Notes under the pieces: model-generated | The model's database searches: none | What the model saw: the letters and a program-made list of their open reading frames with translations, nothing else | What the model was told of the DNA's origin: nothing | Translations under genes and position numbers: made by a program | Shown: piece by piece, positions 38,871-49,725 of the stretch | Numbering within the stretch: the stretch's first letter is position 1 | Layout of the letters: each line of letters starts with the position of its first letter | NCBI RefSeq assembly: GCF_014199625.1 | Contig: NZ_JACHNY010000003.1 | Coordinates: 62,001-126,000, forward strand | DNA length: 64,000 bases | Origin: Sphingomonas abaci | GTDB lineage: Bacteria; Pseudomonadota; Alphaproteobacteria; Sphingomonadales; Sphingomonadaceae | Reading direction: 5' to 3'

Positions 38871-40070
38871 TCAGGCGACGTGCGCGGTGGTGGCCCGGCG
38901 GCGATAGCGGGCCGCGCCGCCGACCATCGCGAAGCCGACCAGCATCAGCCCCCAGGTCGCCGGCTCCGGCACCATGCCGACCGCACGATAGATGTCGGCG
39001 GTGGTCTGGCGATAGCCGCTGTTGGTCAGCGCATCGAACCGGGTGGTCCAGCCGATCGCGTCGAAGGCGGCGATGTCGAGCGCGGTCACGTCCTGCATCT
39101 GGCCCCTGCCGGAGGTGGGGTCCATCACGCCGGTCTGCGGCACGCCCGCCGGGCTGTCCTTGAAGTGCGAGGCCTGGCGGCCGTCGCCGTTGCGCACGCC
39201 GGTGGCGAAGCGGGAGTCGCCAAACAGCTGCGTCTGCCCGCCATCGATCGAGAAATAGGGCACGCCCTGGGTCGACCAGTCGAGCTCGCCTTCCTGACCA
39301 TAGCGGAACAGGTCGAGCGGCGTGGCGATGTTGATGAAGTTCTCCAGCGAGCGAAGGCCGCTGCCCGACGCGCCCGGCGCGGTCGCGGCATCGTAGGAAT
39401 CGACGCCGCTGCGGAAGCCCAGGGCGTGTCCGATCTCATGGATCGCGACGCCGACGAAGTCGAACGCGTCCGACGCGATGCCGTCGGTCGGGTCGAAGTC
39501 GAACTTGAACGCGTCGCTGAAGGTGATGCTGCCGTCGACCCGCGTCATGTCGATAGCGTTGCCGCGCCAGTCGGTGGTGATGCCCAGCGCCTTGATGACC
39601 GAGCTGTTGACCGCGAGACCGCGATTGTTGCCGGACTCGTCATTGTCGATCCGGGTCGCGGTGTCGACATAACCGACGCCATCGGCCGCCAGCGCATTGG
39701 CCCGCACCGTCACCGCGCCCGCCGCCGACAGCGGTCGCAGCGAAGCGACCGCCGCCTGATCGACGCTGGACGTGACGCTGCTGCCCAGCGCGGTGTAGAA
39801 GGCCGGATTGAGTATGGCGGAGGTGGTGCTGCCGGTCGAACCCAGGATGCCGGTCCCCAGCGTGGAATAGCCGATATTCAGCTTGATCGTGATGTCGTTG
39901 GTCAGGACCGACGACCAATAGGCGGCGGCGGCCTCGAACCCGGCGCGCGCTTGGGTGCCGACGGCGGTGCCGGCGCCGGTGCTGACCAGATCGAAGACGA
40001 CGGCCTGGGCCGGAACGGATGCCATGCTGGCGACCATGGCGGCACCGAGAAGCAGCGAACGAATCGTCAA
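38871..40070 (-). CDS. NF038122-type metalloprotease with PEP-CTERM sorting signal
   Basis: 399 residues from a TTG at 40070 with an AAGGGG site; a GTG at 40106 is the alternative. The N-terminus is a signal peptide. The zinc motif is AIHEIGHALGF (HExxH). The C-terminus is VPEPATWGLMLVGFAMVGGA followed by Arg-rich RYRRR, the PEP-CTERM tripartite signal (PEP box, membrane helix, basic tail) recognised by exosortase. The protein would be anchored and then processed at the cell surface, perhaps within exopolysaccharide. No exosortase gene lies in the window. Confidence 0.88.
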   Translation of the reverse strand: MTIRSLLLGAAMVASMASVPAQAVVFDLVSTGAGTAVGTQARAGFEAAAAYWSSVLTNDITIKLNIGYSTLGTGILGSTGSTTSAILNPAFYTALGSSVTSSVDQAAVASLRPLSAAGAVTVRANALAADGVGYVDTATRIDNDESGNNRGLAVNSSVIKALGITTDWRGNAIDMTRVDGSITFSDAFKFDFDPTDGIASDAFDFVGVAIHEIGHALGFRSGVDSYDAATAPGASGSGLRSLENFINIATPLDLFRYGQEGELDWSTQGVPYFSIDGGQTQLFGDSRFATGVRNGDGRQASHFKDSPAGVPQTGVMDPTSGRGQMQDVTALDIAAFDAIGWTTRFDALTNSGYRQTTADIYRAVGMVPEPATWGLMLVGFAMVGGAARYRRRATTAHVA

Positions 40071-40226
40071 AACCTCACCCCTTTTCCCTGTTCCGCGCTC
40101 CCGCACCGTGTCGGCGTCAGGATGGACGGATAAAGAGGAGGTTAACCAACTTTCCTCACATGGGTAGCGAAAAGTGAAGACCCCGTGACAAAGCCTTCAT
40201 GCACGGTTTCCGTCGGCCGGCGGGGC

Positions 40227-40260
40227 GATCGTAAGACAATGCTTACCGGATCGTGAGACA
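40227..40260 (+). promoter_or_regulatory. Two direct repeats before the PilZ gene
   Basis: GATCGTAAGACA (40227-40238) and GATCGTGAGACA (40249-40260) differ at one position and start 22 bases apart, about two DNA turns. An inverted repeat GTAAG-N6-CTTAC (40231-40246) overlaps the first. They end about 40 bases before the PilZ start, fitting a tandem operator. Confidence 0.4.
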
Positions 40261-40301
40261 GCCTGTGTCGGGTTCGCAGGGCAATGGAGGAGAAGGCGGA
40301 G

Positions 40302-40613
40302 ATGCAGGCACGTCGGTCGTCCAACGACAATCGCCGCGAGCGCCGCCTGGCGGTGGCATGCCGCGCGACGGCGCGGATCGCCTTGTCGGTCGAGGTGCTG
40401 GACGCGTCGCGCTCCGGGTGCCGGGCGCGCATCTCCATGCCCCTGCCGGTCGGCACCACGCTGAAGATCGCGCTGCCCGGCGGCGCCGAACGCCATGCCC
40501 GCGTCGCCTGGGTGCAGGACGACGTGTTCGGCTGCGAGTTCATGGCCCCGCTCGGCAGGCTGGAGCTCGAATCGCTGGTGGTCGCGACACCGGTCGCGCG
40601 GCCCTGCGCCTGA
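40302..40613 (+). CDS. PilZ domain protein
   Basis: 103 residues. The cyclic-di-GMP-binding pattern is visible: an Arg-rich start NRRERRLAVAC (RxxxR) and LDASRSGCRAR (DxSxxG). A stand-alone PilZ domain usually passes a c-di-GMP signal to motility or polysaccharide machinery. ATG 40302 has a GGAGGAG site nine bases upstream; the earlier ATG at 40284 has none. Neighbours give no clear target. Confidence 0.82.
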   Translation: MQARRSSNDNRRERRLAVACRATARIALSVEVLDASRSGCRARISMPLPVGTTLKIALPGGAERHARVAWVQDDVFGCEFMAPLGRLELESLVVATPVARPCA

Positions 40614-40806
40614 GGGGCGGCGTCCACGTCGGTCACGCCCGGGCGCGAAGGGTGCGCAGAGCGGTTGGCGGTCCTTCTCCGGCGACTCCGGCGAAGGGGG
40701 GCGCTTTGCAGACGTCGACATTGCGTTCCCACTATCCGGCGCGGCCGGGATGGTATGGTGGACATGGCAAAAGTCCGCCACCGCCGGGTTGACCGCCTCC
40801 ACGCAG

Positions 40807-40841
40807 CAAAACGCCACCCCGACGGTCCATCGGGGTGGCGC
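40807..40841 (-). terminator. Rho-independent terminator of ilvC
   Basis: An 11-bp perfect stem (CGCCACCCCGA, 40812-40822, with 40830-40840) is followed on the minus strand by four T residues (40808-40811). It lies 29 bases after the ilvC stop. The 255-base gap to the PilZ gene holds nothing else that I recognise. Confidence 0.88.
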
Positions 40842-40868
40842 TTCAAGTCGCCGCCAGGTCGGCCGGTG

Positions 40869-42451
<1,583 letters not shown>

Positions 42452-42459
42452 GTTCGCGT

Positions 42460-42538
42460 CACCCCGGCGGCGGCCGGGGGCTCCCTGTTGAGAAGATGTC
42501 CTTTGGCAGCCCGCCCCGGCCGCGGCCGGGGCGGCGGA
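42460..42538. repeat. Palindromic repeat between ilvB and ilvN
   Basis: CACCCCGGCGGCGGCCGGGG (from 42460) and CCGCCCCGGCCGCGGCCGGG (from 42511) share the family core. Transcribed with the operon they would form two strong hairpins just before ilvN. Confidence 0.7.
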
Positions 42539-42542
42539 CGGA

Positions 42543-44300
42543 TCAGACCAGCGCCTTGGCCTCGTCGTCCATCGTGCCCGACACTTCGTTCGCCTGCAGG
42601 ATCATGTCGGTATGCGCCGCCCCGCTGGGGATCATCGGGAAGCAGTTGGCGAGCTTCGCCACCCGACAGTCGACGATCGCCGGGCCGTCATGGTCCAGCA
42701 TCGCGGCGATGCCGGCATCCAGATCGTCCGGCTGCTCGATGCGGATGCCCTTCCAGCCATAGGCCTCGCCCAGCTTCACGAAATCGGGCAGCGAGTCCGA
42801 ATAGCTTTCGGCATAGCGGCTCTCATAGGTCAGCTCCTGCCATTGGCGGACCATGCCCATATATTCGTTGTTGAGGATGAAGATCTTGACCGGCAGGCGA
42901 TATTGCGTCGCCGTCGCCAGCTCCTGGATGTTCATCTGGATCGAGGCCTCGCCGGCGATGTCGATGACCAGCGCCTTGGGATTGCCGAGCTGCGCGCCGA
43001 TCGCGGCGGGCAGGCCGTACCCCATCGTGCCCAGGCCGCCGGAGGTCAGCCATTTGTTGGGCGATTCGAAGCCGAAATGCTGCGCGGCCCACATCTGGTG
43101 CTGCCCGACCTCGGTGGTGATGATCGGGTTGCGGGCATGGGTCGCCTGCCACAGCGCACGGATCGCGCGTTGCGGCATGATCTCGGTGGTCGAGTCGGGG
43201 AAGGACAGGCAGGCCTTGGCGCGCCATTCGGCGATCCGGGCCCACCAGTCGCGCGTGTCCGGCTTGGGATGCTGGCGCGCCTTCCACACGCGGACCATGT
43301 CCTCCAGCGCATGGCCGACATCGGCGACGATCGGCAGGTCGATCCGCACCGTCTTGTTGATCGACGAGCGGTCGATATCGACATGGACCTTGCGGCTGTT
43401 GGGGCTGAACGCGTCGAGCCGGCCGGTGACCCGGTCGTCGAAGCGGCTGCCGAGCGCAATGACCAGGTCGGCCTGGTTCATCGCGTGATTGGCCTCGTAG
43501 GTGCCGTGCATCCCGAGCATCCCCAGCCATTGCGGCGAGGAGGCGGGAAAGGCGCCCAGGCCCATCAGCGTCGAGGTGACCGGCGCGCCGGTGATCCGCG
43601 CCAGTTCGCGCAGCAGTTGCGACGCGGCCGGACCCGAATTGATGACGCCGCCGCCGGTATAGAGGACCGGACGCTCGGCGGCGGCGAGCATGTCGACCAC
43701 CTGCTCGATCGCGCGCGGATCGGCCTTCACCGTCGGGCGATAGGTCTTGTGCTGGATCGGGCCGGGCTTGGCATAGCGGGCGGTGGCGACCTGCACGTCC
43801 TTGGGGATGTCGACCACGACCGGGCCGGGCCGGCCGGAGGTGGCGATATGGAATGCCTCGTGGATCACCGGGCCCAGCTTGGCCGGGTCCTTCACCAGAT
43901 AGTTATGCTTGCTGCAGTGGCGCGTGATGCCGACCGTGTCCGCCTCTTGGAAGGCATCGGTGCCGATCAGCGCGGTCGGCACCTGGCCGGTGATGACCAC
44001 CATCGGGATCGAATCGAGCAGCGCGTCGGTGATGCCGGTGACCGCATTGGTCGCGCCGGGGCCGGAGGTGACGAGCACGACGCCCGGCTTGCCGGTCGAG
44101 CGCGCATAGCCCTCCGCGGCATGGGTGGCGGCCTGCTCGTGACGGACGAGAATGTGCCGGATGCGACGACCATCGCGCGCGGCCCGGAACAAGGCGTCGT
44201 AGATCGGCAGGACGGCACCGCCCGGATAGCCGAACACGACCTCCACGCCGAGATCGCACAGCGCCTCGACCAGAATGTCGGCTCCGCTCTTCTCGGTCAC
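42543..44300 (-). CDS. ilvB: Acetolactate synthase large (catalytic) subunit
   Basis: 585 residues of the ThDP enzyme family. The catalytic Glu lies in RHEQAATHAAEGYAR, FAD-site patterns lie in the middle, and the ThDP motif includes IDIAGEASIQMNIQE, where the usual GDG is GEA; the following Asn is kept. It joins two pyruvates, or pyruvate and 2-oxobutyrate. The start is a GTG at 44300 with GAGGAG seven bases upstream; the frame continues to 44363 without a better start. It lies 59 bases after miaA in the same direction. Confidence 0.95.
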   Translation of the reverse strand: MTEKSGADILVEALCDLGVEVVFGYPGGAVLPIYDALFRAARDGRRIRHILVRHEQAATHAAEGYARSTGKPGVVLVTSGPGATNAVTGITDALLDSIPMVVITGQVPTALIGTDAFQEADTVGITRHCSKHNYLVKDPAKLGPVIHEAFHIATSGRPGPVVVDIPKDVQVATARYAKPGPIQHKTYRPTVKADPRAIEQVVDMLAAAERPVLYTGGGVINSGPAASQLLRELARITGAPVTSTLMGLGAFPASSPQWLGMLGMHGTYEANHAMNQADLVIALGSRFDDRVTGRLDAFSPNSRKVHVDIDRSSINKTVRIDLPIVADVGHALEDMVRVWKARQHPKPDTRDWWARIAEWRAKACLSFPDSTTEIMPQRAIRALWQATHARNPIITTEVGQHQMWAAQHFGFESPNKWLTSGGLGTMGYGLPAAIGAQLGNPKALVIDIAGEASIQMNIQELATATQYRLPVKIFILNNEYMGMVRQWQELTYESRYAESYSDSLPDFVKLGEAYGWKGIRIEQPDDLDAGIAAMLDHDGPAIVDCRVAKLANCFPMIPSGAAHTDMILQANEVSGTMDDEAKALV

Positions 44301-44359
44301 GTCTCGTCTCCTCAGGTCTTGGAAAGTGGAGGTGCCGCTACCCAAGCCGCTGCACTGCG

Positions 44360-45286
44360 TCAACCCAAAAGACAGATTATTTCTTCGAAATCCGATTCCG
44401 AGAAACTTTCTTTTCTAGTCCAGGTCGCGGGGGGCTGGTGGCGGAACCAGGTATATTGCCGCTTGGCATAGCGGCGCGTTGCCAGCCGCGCGCGCGCCAG
44501 CGCTTCGTCGTGGGAGAGCGTGCCGTCCAGCATGGCCGCGATCTCGGGCACGCCGATGGCGCGGCGGACGGGCGCGTCGTCTGGCACGTCGGTCCGCGCC
44601 AGCAGCGCGGCGACCTCTTGCACCGCGCCACCATCGAACATCTCGGCAAGCCGCCGGTCGCAGCGTTCGATCAATCGCGCCTTGTCCGGCAACAGGATGG
44701 CGGCGGACACGGCGATCCGGTCGCCGATCCCGCCATGGCGTTCGGCCTGCCAATCGCGCAGCGGCCGGCCGGTCGACCGCACCACCTCCAGCGCGCGGGC
44801 GACACGACTCGTGTCGGCGGGGGCGAGGCGGGCGGCGGCGTCCGGATCTTCCCGCGACAAGGTGCGATGCGCCTCGGCGACGGGCAGCGCGCGCACCGAT
44901 TCGCGGATGGCGGGATCGATCTCCGGCACCGGCGCGATGCCGTCGATCAGCGTGCGCAGATAGAGACCAGTGCCGCCGACCAGGATCGGCACGCGGCCCG
45001 CCGCATGAGCCCGGTCGATCTCCGCCGCCGCGTCCGCCGCCCAGCGCGCGGCGGAACAGGAGTCCGCGCCGTCGATATAGCCGAACAAGCGGTGTGGCGC
45101 GCGCGCCTCTTCCTGCACGGAAGGGCGGGCGGAGAGGATGCGCAGGTCGCGATAGACCTGGCTGGCGTCCGCGTTGATGACGATGCCATCGGTGCGTTCG
45201 GCCAGTGTGATCGCCAAAGCCGACTTGCCGCTGGCGGTCGGCCCTGCGATGAGCGCGACCCTTGGCAGGGGAGTAGAGATGTTCAC
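44360..45286 (-). CDS. miaA: tRNA dimethylallyltransferase
   Basis: 308 residues. The P-loop is AGPTASGKS (14-22), with [12 protein letters not shown] and [13 protein letters not shown] typical of the family. It adds a dimethylallyl group to A37 of tRNAs that read U-starting codons. The start is a GTG at 45286 that overlaps the divergent serB start by 8 bases; no later start fits because the P-loop follows at once. Confidence 0.95.
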   Translation of the reverse strand: MNISTPLPRVALIAGPTASGKSALAITLAERTDGIVINADASQVYRDLRILSARPSVQEEARAPHRLFGYIDGADSCSAARWAADAAAEIDRAHAAGRVPILVGGTGLYLRTLIDGIAPVPEIDPAIRESVRALPVAEAHRTLSREDPDAAARLAPADTSRVARALEVVRSTGRPLRDWQAERHGGIGDRIAVSAAILLPDKARLIERCDRRLAEMFDGGAVQEVAALLARTDVPDDAPVRRAIGVPEIAAMLDGTLSHDEALARARLATRRYAKRQYTWFRHQPPATWTRKESFSESDFEEIICLLG

Positions 45287-46151
45287 CGCGACGCTGATAG
45301 CAGATGGGCGCCTGCCCGCCGACCTTTCCGTTGTCGTCGACGCGCTGGAGCGCGCGGGCTGCGCGCCGCGGCCGGTGCGGTGGATCGACCAGGGCAGCGC
45401 CGCCGACATCGACTTCGCCACCGACCCGGCCGCCGCCCGCGCGGCGCTGGAGGGACGGGTGGCGGCCACCGACGTGGTCGTGCAGCCGAGCGAGGGGCGC
45501 GAGAAGCGCCTGCTGGTCGCCGACATGGATTCGACCATGATCACGGTCGAGTGCATCGACGAACTGGCCGATTATGCCGGGATCAAGGCGCAGGTCGCCC
45601 AAGTCACCGAGGCGGCGATGCGCGGCGAGCTGGATTTCGAGGGGGCGCTGGACGCCCGAGTCGCGTTGCTCGCCGGGCTGGACGAGGGCGCGATCGACCG
45701 CTGCCTGGCCGAACGGGTGACGATCATGCCGGGGGCCAAGGCGCTGGTGCGGACGATGCGGGCGCGGGGCGCGCGCTGCGTGCTGGTGTCGGGCGGCTTC
45801 ACCCGCTTCGCCGAACCGGTGGGGGCGGAGATCGGCTTCGACCGGGTGATCGCCAACCGGCTGCTGGTCGAGGGCGGCGTGCTGACCGGCGCGGTCGCGC
45901 GGCCGATCGTCGGCGCGGCGACCAAGGAGGCGACGCTGCGCGAAGAGGCGGCGGCCATGCCGCTGGCGCAGACGTTGGCGGTGGGCGACGGCGCCAACGA
46001 CCTGCCGATGATCCGCGCGGCGGGGCTGGGCGTCGCTTATCGCGCCAAGCCGGTGGTCGCGGCGGCAGCGGCGGCGCGGATCGAGCATGGCGACCTGTCG
46101 GCGCTGCTCTGGGCACAGGGGATCGCGCGACGCGACTGGGTGATGGACTGA
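45279..46151 (+). CDS. serB: Phosphoserine phosphatase
   Basis: 290 residues. The HAD motif is ADMDSTMI with nucleophile Asp82 and acid/base Asp84; [12 protein letters not shown] and [10 protein letters not shown] complete the site. An N-terminal regulatory region (1-75) precedes the catalytic part. It makes serine from phosphoserine. ATG 45279 has GGGGAG five bases upstream. Its first 8 bases overlap the miaA start on the other strand. Confidence 0.96.
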   Translation: MFTATLIADGRLPADLSVVVDALERAGCAPRPVRWIDQGSAADIDFATDPAAARAALEGRVAATDVVVQPSEGREKRLLVADMDSTMITVECIDELADYAGIKAQVAQVTEAAMRGELDFEGALDARVALLAGLDEGAIDRCLAERVTIMPGAKALVRTMRARGARCVLVSGGFTRFAEPVGAEIGFDRVIANRLLVEGGVLTGAVARPIVGAATKEATLREEAAAMPLAQTLAVGDGANDLPMIRAAGLGVAYRAKPVVAAAAAARIEHGDLSALLWAQGIARRDWVMD

Positions 46152-46475
46152 TCGCCGGGGACAGGTCCGGGCTGCCGGGCGTTGATCGTTGATCGTGAGC
46201 CATGATCGATCGTGTTCCCCGGCGAAGGCCGAGGCCCGGCTGGTGAGCAGGGGATGCACTTGCGCGCCGGTTCTCCATCCGGGCTCGTGCCCCGCAGATG
46301 CGAGGCATGGGGCCGGATCTTCCGGTTTCCAGTCTCGCCGCGACATGCGCATGGGGGGGCATTCCGGTCCCGGCCTGCGTCAGCGATCAGCGTCCCCCGA
46401 CTGGACCCCGGTTTTCGCCCGCGAAGCAACGGCGCTAGATCGTGACCTTGGCTTCTCCGCTCGAACGGTCCTGCG
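46152..46475. other. serB to molybdenum hydroxylase gap with repeat copies
   Basis: 324 bases. It holds a TTCCCCGGCGAAGGCCGAGG copy at about 46214 and an inverted partner CTGGACCCCGGTTTTCGCCC near 46400, about 170 bases apart. Open frames here follow the repeat and do not look like genes. The promoter of the next gene is presumably near 46430-46475. Confidence 0.6.
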
Positions 46476-48695
46476 ATGATCGACCGGCGGCGCCTGTTGA
46501 TCGGCGGTGGCGCGGGTCTGGGGCTGACGGTGGCCTGGGGGCTGTGGCCGCGCGACTATCCTGCGGCGTTGCCGACCTTGCCGGGCGAGCAGGCGTTCGG
46601 CGGCTGGCTGACCATCGCCAGCGATGGCCGGGTGATGGTGGCGCTGCCCCAGACCGAGATGGGGCAGGGCAGCTGGACCGGGCTGGCGCAGATCGTCGCC
46701 GATGAACTGGGCGCGGACTGGCGGACGGTGGGGGCATTCCCAGCGCCGATCACGCCCTTCTATGCCAACCCGGTCGGCCTCGATTCGCTGCTGGAGGGGA
46801 TGCCGGCCGCCCTGCCGGACGCCTGGCGGGGCGGGGGCGGCGTGGACCCGGCCCCGATGCTCACCGCCGGCTCCAGCAGCATCCGGATGTTCGAGGAACC
46901 GGCCCGTGCCGCCGCCGCGACGGCGCGCGCGCTGCTGATCCAGGCGGCCGCCGCGCGCTGGTCGGTGGCGGCGGCGGACTGCACGACGCGCGACGGCTTC
47001 GTCGTCCACGGCGCGCAGCGCCTGCGCTTCGCCGACTTGGCGGCGGCGGCGGCGCATCAGGCCCCGCCCGCCGAGCCGCCGATCGGGCAGGGCGGCGCGG
47101 GTCGGCTGATGGGCCAGCCGCTTCCCCGGCTGGATTCGCCCGCCAAGGTGGATGGCTCGGCGAACTTCACCGCCGACATCCGCCTGCCCGACATGGCCCA
47201 TGCCGCGATCCGCCAGGGGCCGATCGGCGACAGCCACCTGGTTGCGATCGATCGGGCGGCGGGCGAGGCGGTGCGCGGCATCGTCGCGATCGTCGAGGAA
47301 CCGGACACCGACCGGCCCCGCTGGGTGGCGGCGGTCGCCGCGACCGGTTGGGCGGCGCAGCGGGCGCTGGACGCGCTGCGGCCGCGTTTCGCCACCACCG
47401 GACCGCGCATCGACGATGATGCGATCGCCACGGCGCTGGCCCGGGCGCTGGCCGATACGGGGCGCCGCATCGCAGGCGAGGGCGATCCCGACGACGGGCC
47501 GGCGGCCGCGCGCACGCTGACCGCCGAATACCGGGTCGCGGCGGGCGTCCATGCCGCGATCGAGACGACGGCGGCGGTTGCCGCCTTTGCCGACGGGCAG
47601 TTGCAATGCTGGGTGCAGACCCAGGCCCCCGGCCTCGCCCGCCGCGCCGCCGCCCAGGCCGCTGGCCTGTCCGAACGCCAGGTGGTGATCCATGCCATGC
47701 CGGTCGGCGGCGGCTTCGGCGCGGGGCTGGACCATGCGGTGGTGGCGCAGGCGACGGTGCTGGCGATGCGGCTGAAGCGCCCGGTCAACCTGGTCTGGTC
47801 ACGCGGCGAGACGCTGCTCCACGACCGCTACCGCCCGCCCGCCGCCGCGCGCATGACCGCGCGACTGGGCGCAGGGGGCGCCATTCTTGGCTGGCGGGCG
47901 CGCATCGCGACGCCGCCGGTCGGCGCTGGCCTGGTCGAGCGCCTGCGGCCCGGCGGCCTGTCGGCGCTGGCGATGCGGCTCGACCCGGCCGACCGCTATG
48001 CGGTGGCGGGGGGCGCGCCGCCCTACCGCCTGCCGGCCTGGGCGGTCGACCATCATGTCGCCGAGCTGCCGCTGCCCACCGGTCATCTGCGCGGCGGCGC
48101 GCACGGCTATAGCTGCTTCTTCACCGAGAGTTTTCTCGACGAGATCGCGCATGAGGCCGGGGTCGAGCCCTTGTCCTGGCGGATCGGAATGCTGGGCCAG
48201 AACCCCCGCCTGGCGCGCTGCCTGTCCACCGCCGCATCGCTGGGGGGCTGGGAGGGGGGCATCGCGGGCAGCGGGCAGGGGATCGCCGCCCACGCCTTTC
48301 GCGACAGCACCATCGCGGTGATGGCGGAGGCGCACTGGCGCGAAGGCCGCCCGGTGGTCGACCGGCTCGTCGCGGCGGTCGATTGCGGCCGCATCGTCAA
48401 TCCCGATCTGGTCCGCCAGCAGATCGAGGGTGGGCTGATCTTCGGCCTGGCGCACGCGCTAGGGGCCGCCACCGGCTTCGACCGCAACCTTGCGACCGTC
48501 CGCGGGTTCGACCGGCTGGGACTGCCCCGGCTGGCCGATACGCCCGACCTGACGGTCGAGCTGATCCGGTCGGACGAGGCACCCGGCGGCGTCTCCGAAC
48601 TGGCGGTGCCGCCCGTCGCCCCCGCCATCGCCAATGCGCTCGCCGCCTCGACCGGGCTGCGCGCCCGCACCTTGCCGTTAAGGAGTGAAGGATGA
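46476..48695 (+). CDS. Xanthine dehydrogenase-family molybdopterin-binding subunit (IorB-like)
   Basis: 739 residues. A Tat-like signal (MIDRRRLLIGGGAGLGLTVA) suggests a periplasmic enzyme. The two molybdopterin-binding parts are visible: ALPQTEMGQGSWTGLAQIVA and GQPLPRLDSPAKVDGSANFT, then AMPVGGGFGAGLDHAV and AVDCGRIVNPDLV. It resembles the large subunit of isoquinoline 1-oxidoreductase and aldehyde dehydrogenases. Such enzymes need a small [2Fe-2S] subunit, and no gene for one is adjacent. The next gene, hemH, overlaps its stop by 4 bases. The substrate is unknown. Confidence 0.9.
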   Translation: MIDRRRLLIGGGAGLGLTVAWGLWPRDYPAALPTLPGEQAFGGWLTIASDGRVMVALPQTEMGQGSWTGLAQIVADELGADWRTVGAFPAPITPFYANPVGLDSLLEGMPAALPDAWRGGGGVDPAPMLTAGSSSIRMFEEPARAAAATARALLIQAAAARWSVAAADCTTRDGFVVHGAQRLRFADLAAAAAHQAPPAEPPIGQGGAGRLMGQPLPRLDSPAKVDGSANFTADIRLPDMAHAAIRQGPIGDSHLVAIDRAAGEAVRGIVAIVEEPDTDRPRWVAAVAATGWAAQRALDALRPRFATTGPRIDDDAIATALARALADTGRRIAGEGDPDDGPAAARTLTAEYRVAAGVHAAIETTAAVAAFADGQLQCWVQTQAPGLARRAAAQAAGLSERQVVIHAMPVGGGFGAGLDHAVVAQATVLAMRLKRPVNLVWSRGETLLHDRYRPPAAARMTARLGAGGAILGWRARIATPPVGAGLVERLRPGGLSALAMRLDPADRYAVAGGAPPYRLPAWAVDHHVAELPLPTGHLRGGAHGYSCFFTESFLDEIAHEAGVEPLSWRIGMLGQNPRLARCLSTAASLGGWEGGIAGSGQGIAAHAFRDSTIAVMAEAHWREGRPVVDRLVAAVDCGRIVNPDLVRQQIEGGLIFGLAHALGAATGFDRNLATVRGFDRLGLPRLADTPDLTVELIRSDEAPGGVSELAVPPVAPAIANALAASTGLRARTLPLRSEG

Positions 48696-49696
48696 TCCCG
48701 CCCGGCCACCCCGCCATCCCGAAGCCCCGGATCGGCGTATTGCTGATCAATCTCGGCACGCCCGACGCCGCCGACGCGCCGAGCGTGCGTCGCTATCTGG
48801 CGGAATTCCTGTCCGACCGCCGCGTGGTGGAAATCCCGCCGATCGCCTGGCAGCCGATCCTGCGCGGCATCATCCTGCGCACCCGGCCGAAGAAATCGGC
48901 CCATGCCTATCAACAGGTGTGGCGCGACGACGGCTCGCCGCTCGCGGCTTTCACGCGGCGGCAGGCCATGGCGCTGGCGGGGGCATTCGGCGACGGGGTG
49001 ATGGTCGACTGGGCGATGCGCTACGGCCGGCCGGCGATCGCCGAGCGGCTGCAGGCGATGAAGGATGCCGGTTGCGAGCGAATCCTGATCGCGCCGCTTT
49101 ATCCGCAATATTGCGCGGCGACGACCGCCACCGCCAACGACAAGGCGTTCGCGCATCTGGCGACGATGCGCTGGCAACCGGCCATCCGAACGCTGCCGCC
49201 CTATCATGACGATCCCGCCTATATCGGGGCCTTGAAGGATTCGATCGAGGCGTCGCTGGCGCAGCTCGACTTCAAGCCCGACGCGATCATCGCCAGCTTC
49301 CACGGCATGCCGCAGCGGACGCTGGAGCAGGGCGATCCCTATCACTGCCATTGCCGCAAGACCGCGCGACTGCTCGGTGCGGCGATGGGACGCGACCTGA
49401 TCGTCGCCTTCCAGTCGCGCTTTGGCCGCGCCAAATGGCTGGAGCCGGCGACGGACACGACGCTGGAGGCTTTGCCGGCGAAGGGCGTGCGCAAGGTCGC
49501 GATCGTCGCCCCGGGCTTTTCCGCCGATTGCCTGGAGACGCTGGAGGAGCTGGCGATCCGCGGCCGCGAGAGCTTCGAGGCGGCGGGCGGCACCCATTTC
49601 GCCTATCTGCCCTGCCTCAACGACGAGCCCGGCAGCATCGCCATGTTGCGCAGCATTTTGGCGCGGGAGCTTGAAGGCTGGGTGAGGGTGCCGTAG
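48692..49696 (+). CDS. hemH: Ferrochelatase
   Basis: 334 residues. Family marks are INLGTPDAADAPSVRRYLAE, PQYCAATTAT, the catalytic-His region SFHGMPQRTLEQGDPY, and GFSADCLETLEEL. It inserts iron into protoporphyrin IX in the last step of haem synthesis. The ATG overlaps the stop of the molybdenum hydroxylase gene, a coupling not explained by function. Confidence 0.96.
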   Translation: MIPPGHPAIPKPRIGVLLINLGTPDAADAPSVRRYLAEFLSDRRVVEIPPIAWQPILRGIILRTRPKKSAHAYQQVWRDDGSPLAAFTRRQAMALAGAFGDGVMVDWAMRYGRPAIAERLQAMKDAGCERILIAPLYPQYCAATTATANDKAFAHLATMRWQPAIRTLPPYHDDPAYIGALKDSIEASLAQLDFKPDAIIASFHGMPQRTLEQGDPYHCHCRKTARLLGAAMGRDLIVAFQSRFGRAKWLEPATDTTLEALPAKGVRKVAIVAPGFSADCLETLEELAIRGRESFEAAGGTHFAYLPCLNDEPGSIAMLRSILARELEGWVRVP

Positions 49697-49725
49697 CGTC
49701 ACCTAAATCAAACGGGAGAGGCTGA

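Noticed and set aside
40070..40095. GGAAC-N16-GTT on the minus strand, like the EcfG stress-sigma promoter
   Set aside because: It ends on the start codon of the PEP-CTERM protease, so a transcript from it would begin inside the gene; it is probably the ribosome site region by chance.
46189..46479. Plus-strand frame between serB and the molybdenum hydroxylase gene
   Set aside because: It runs through two copies of the intergenic repeat and has no family features.
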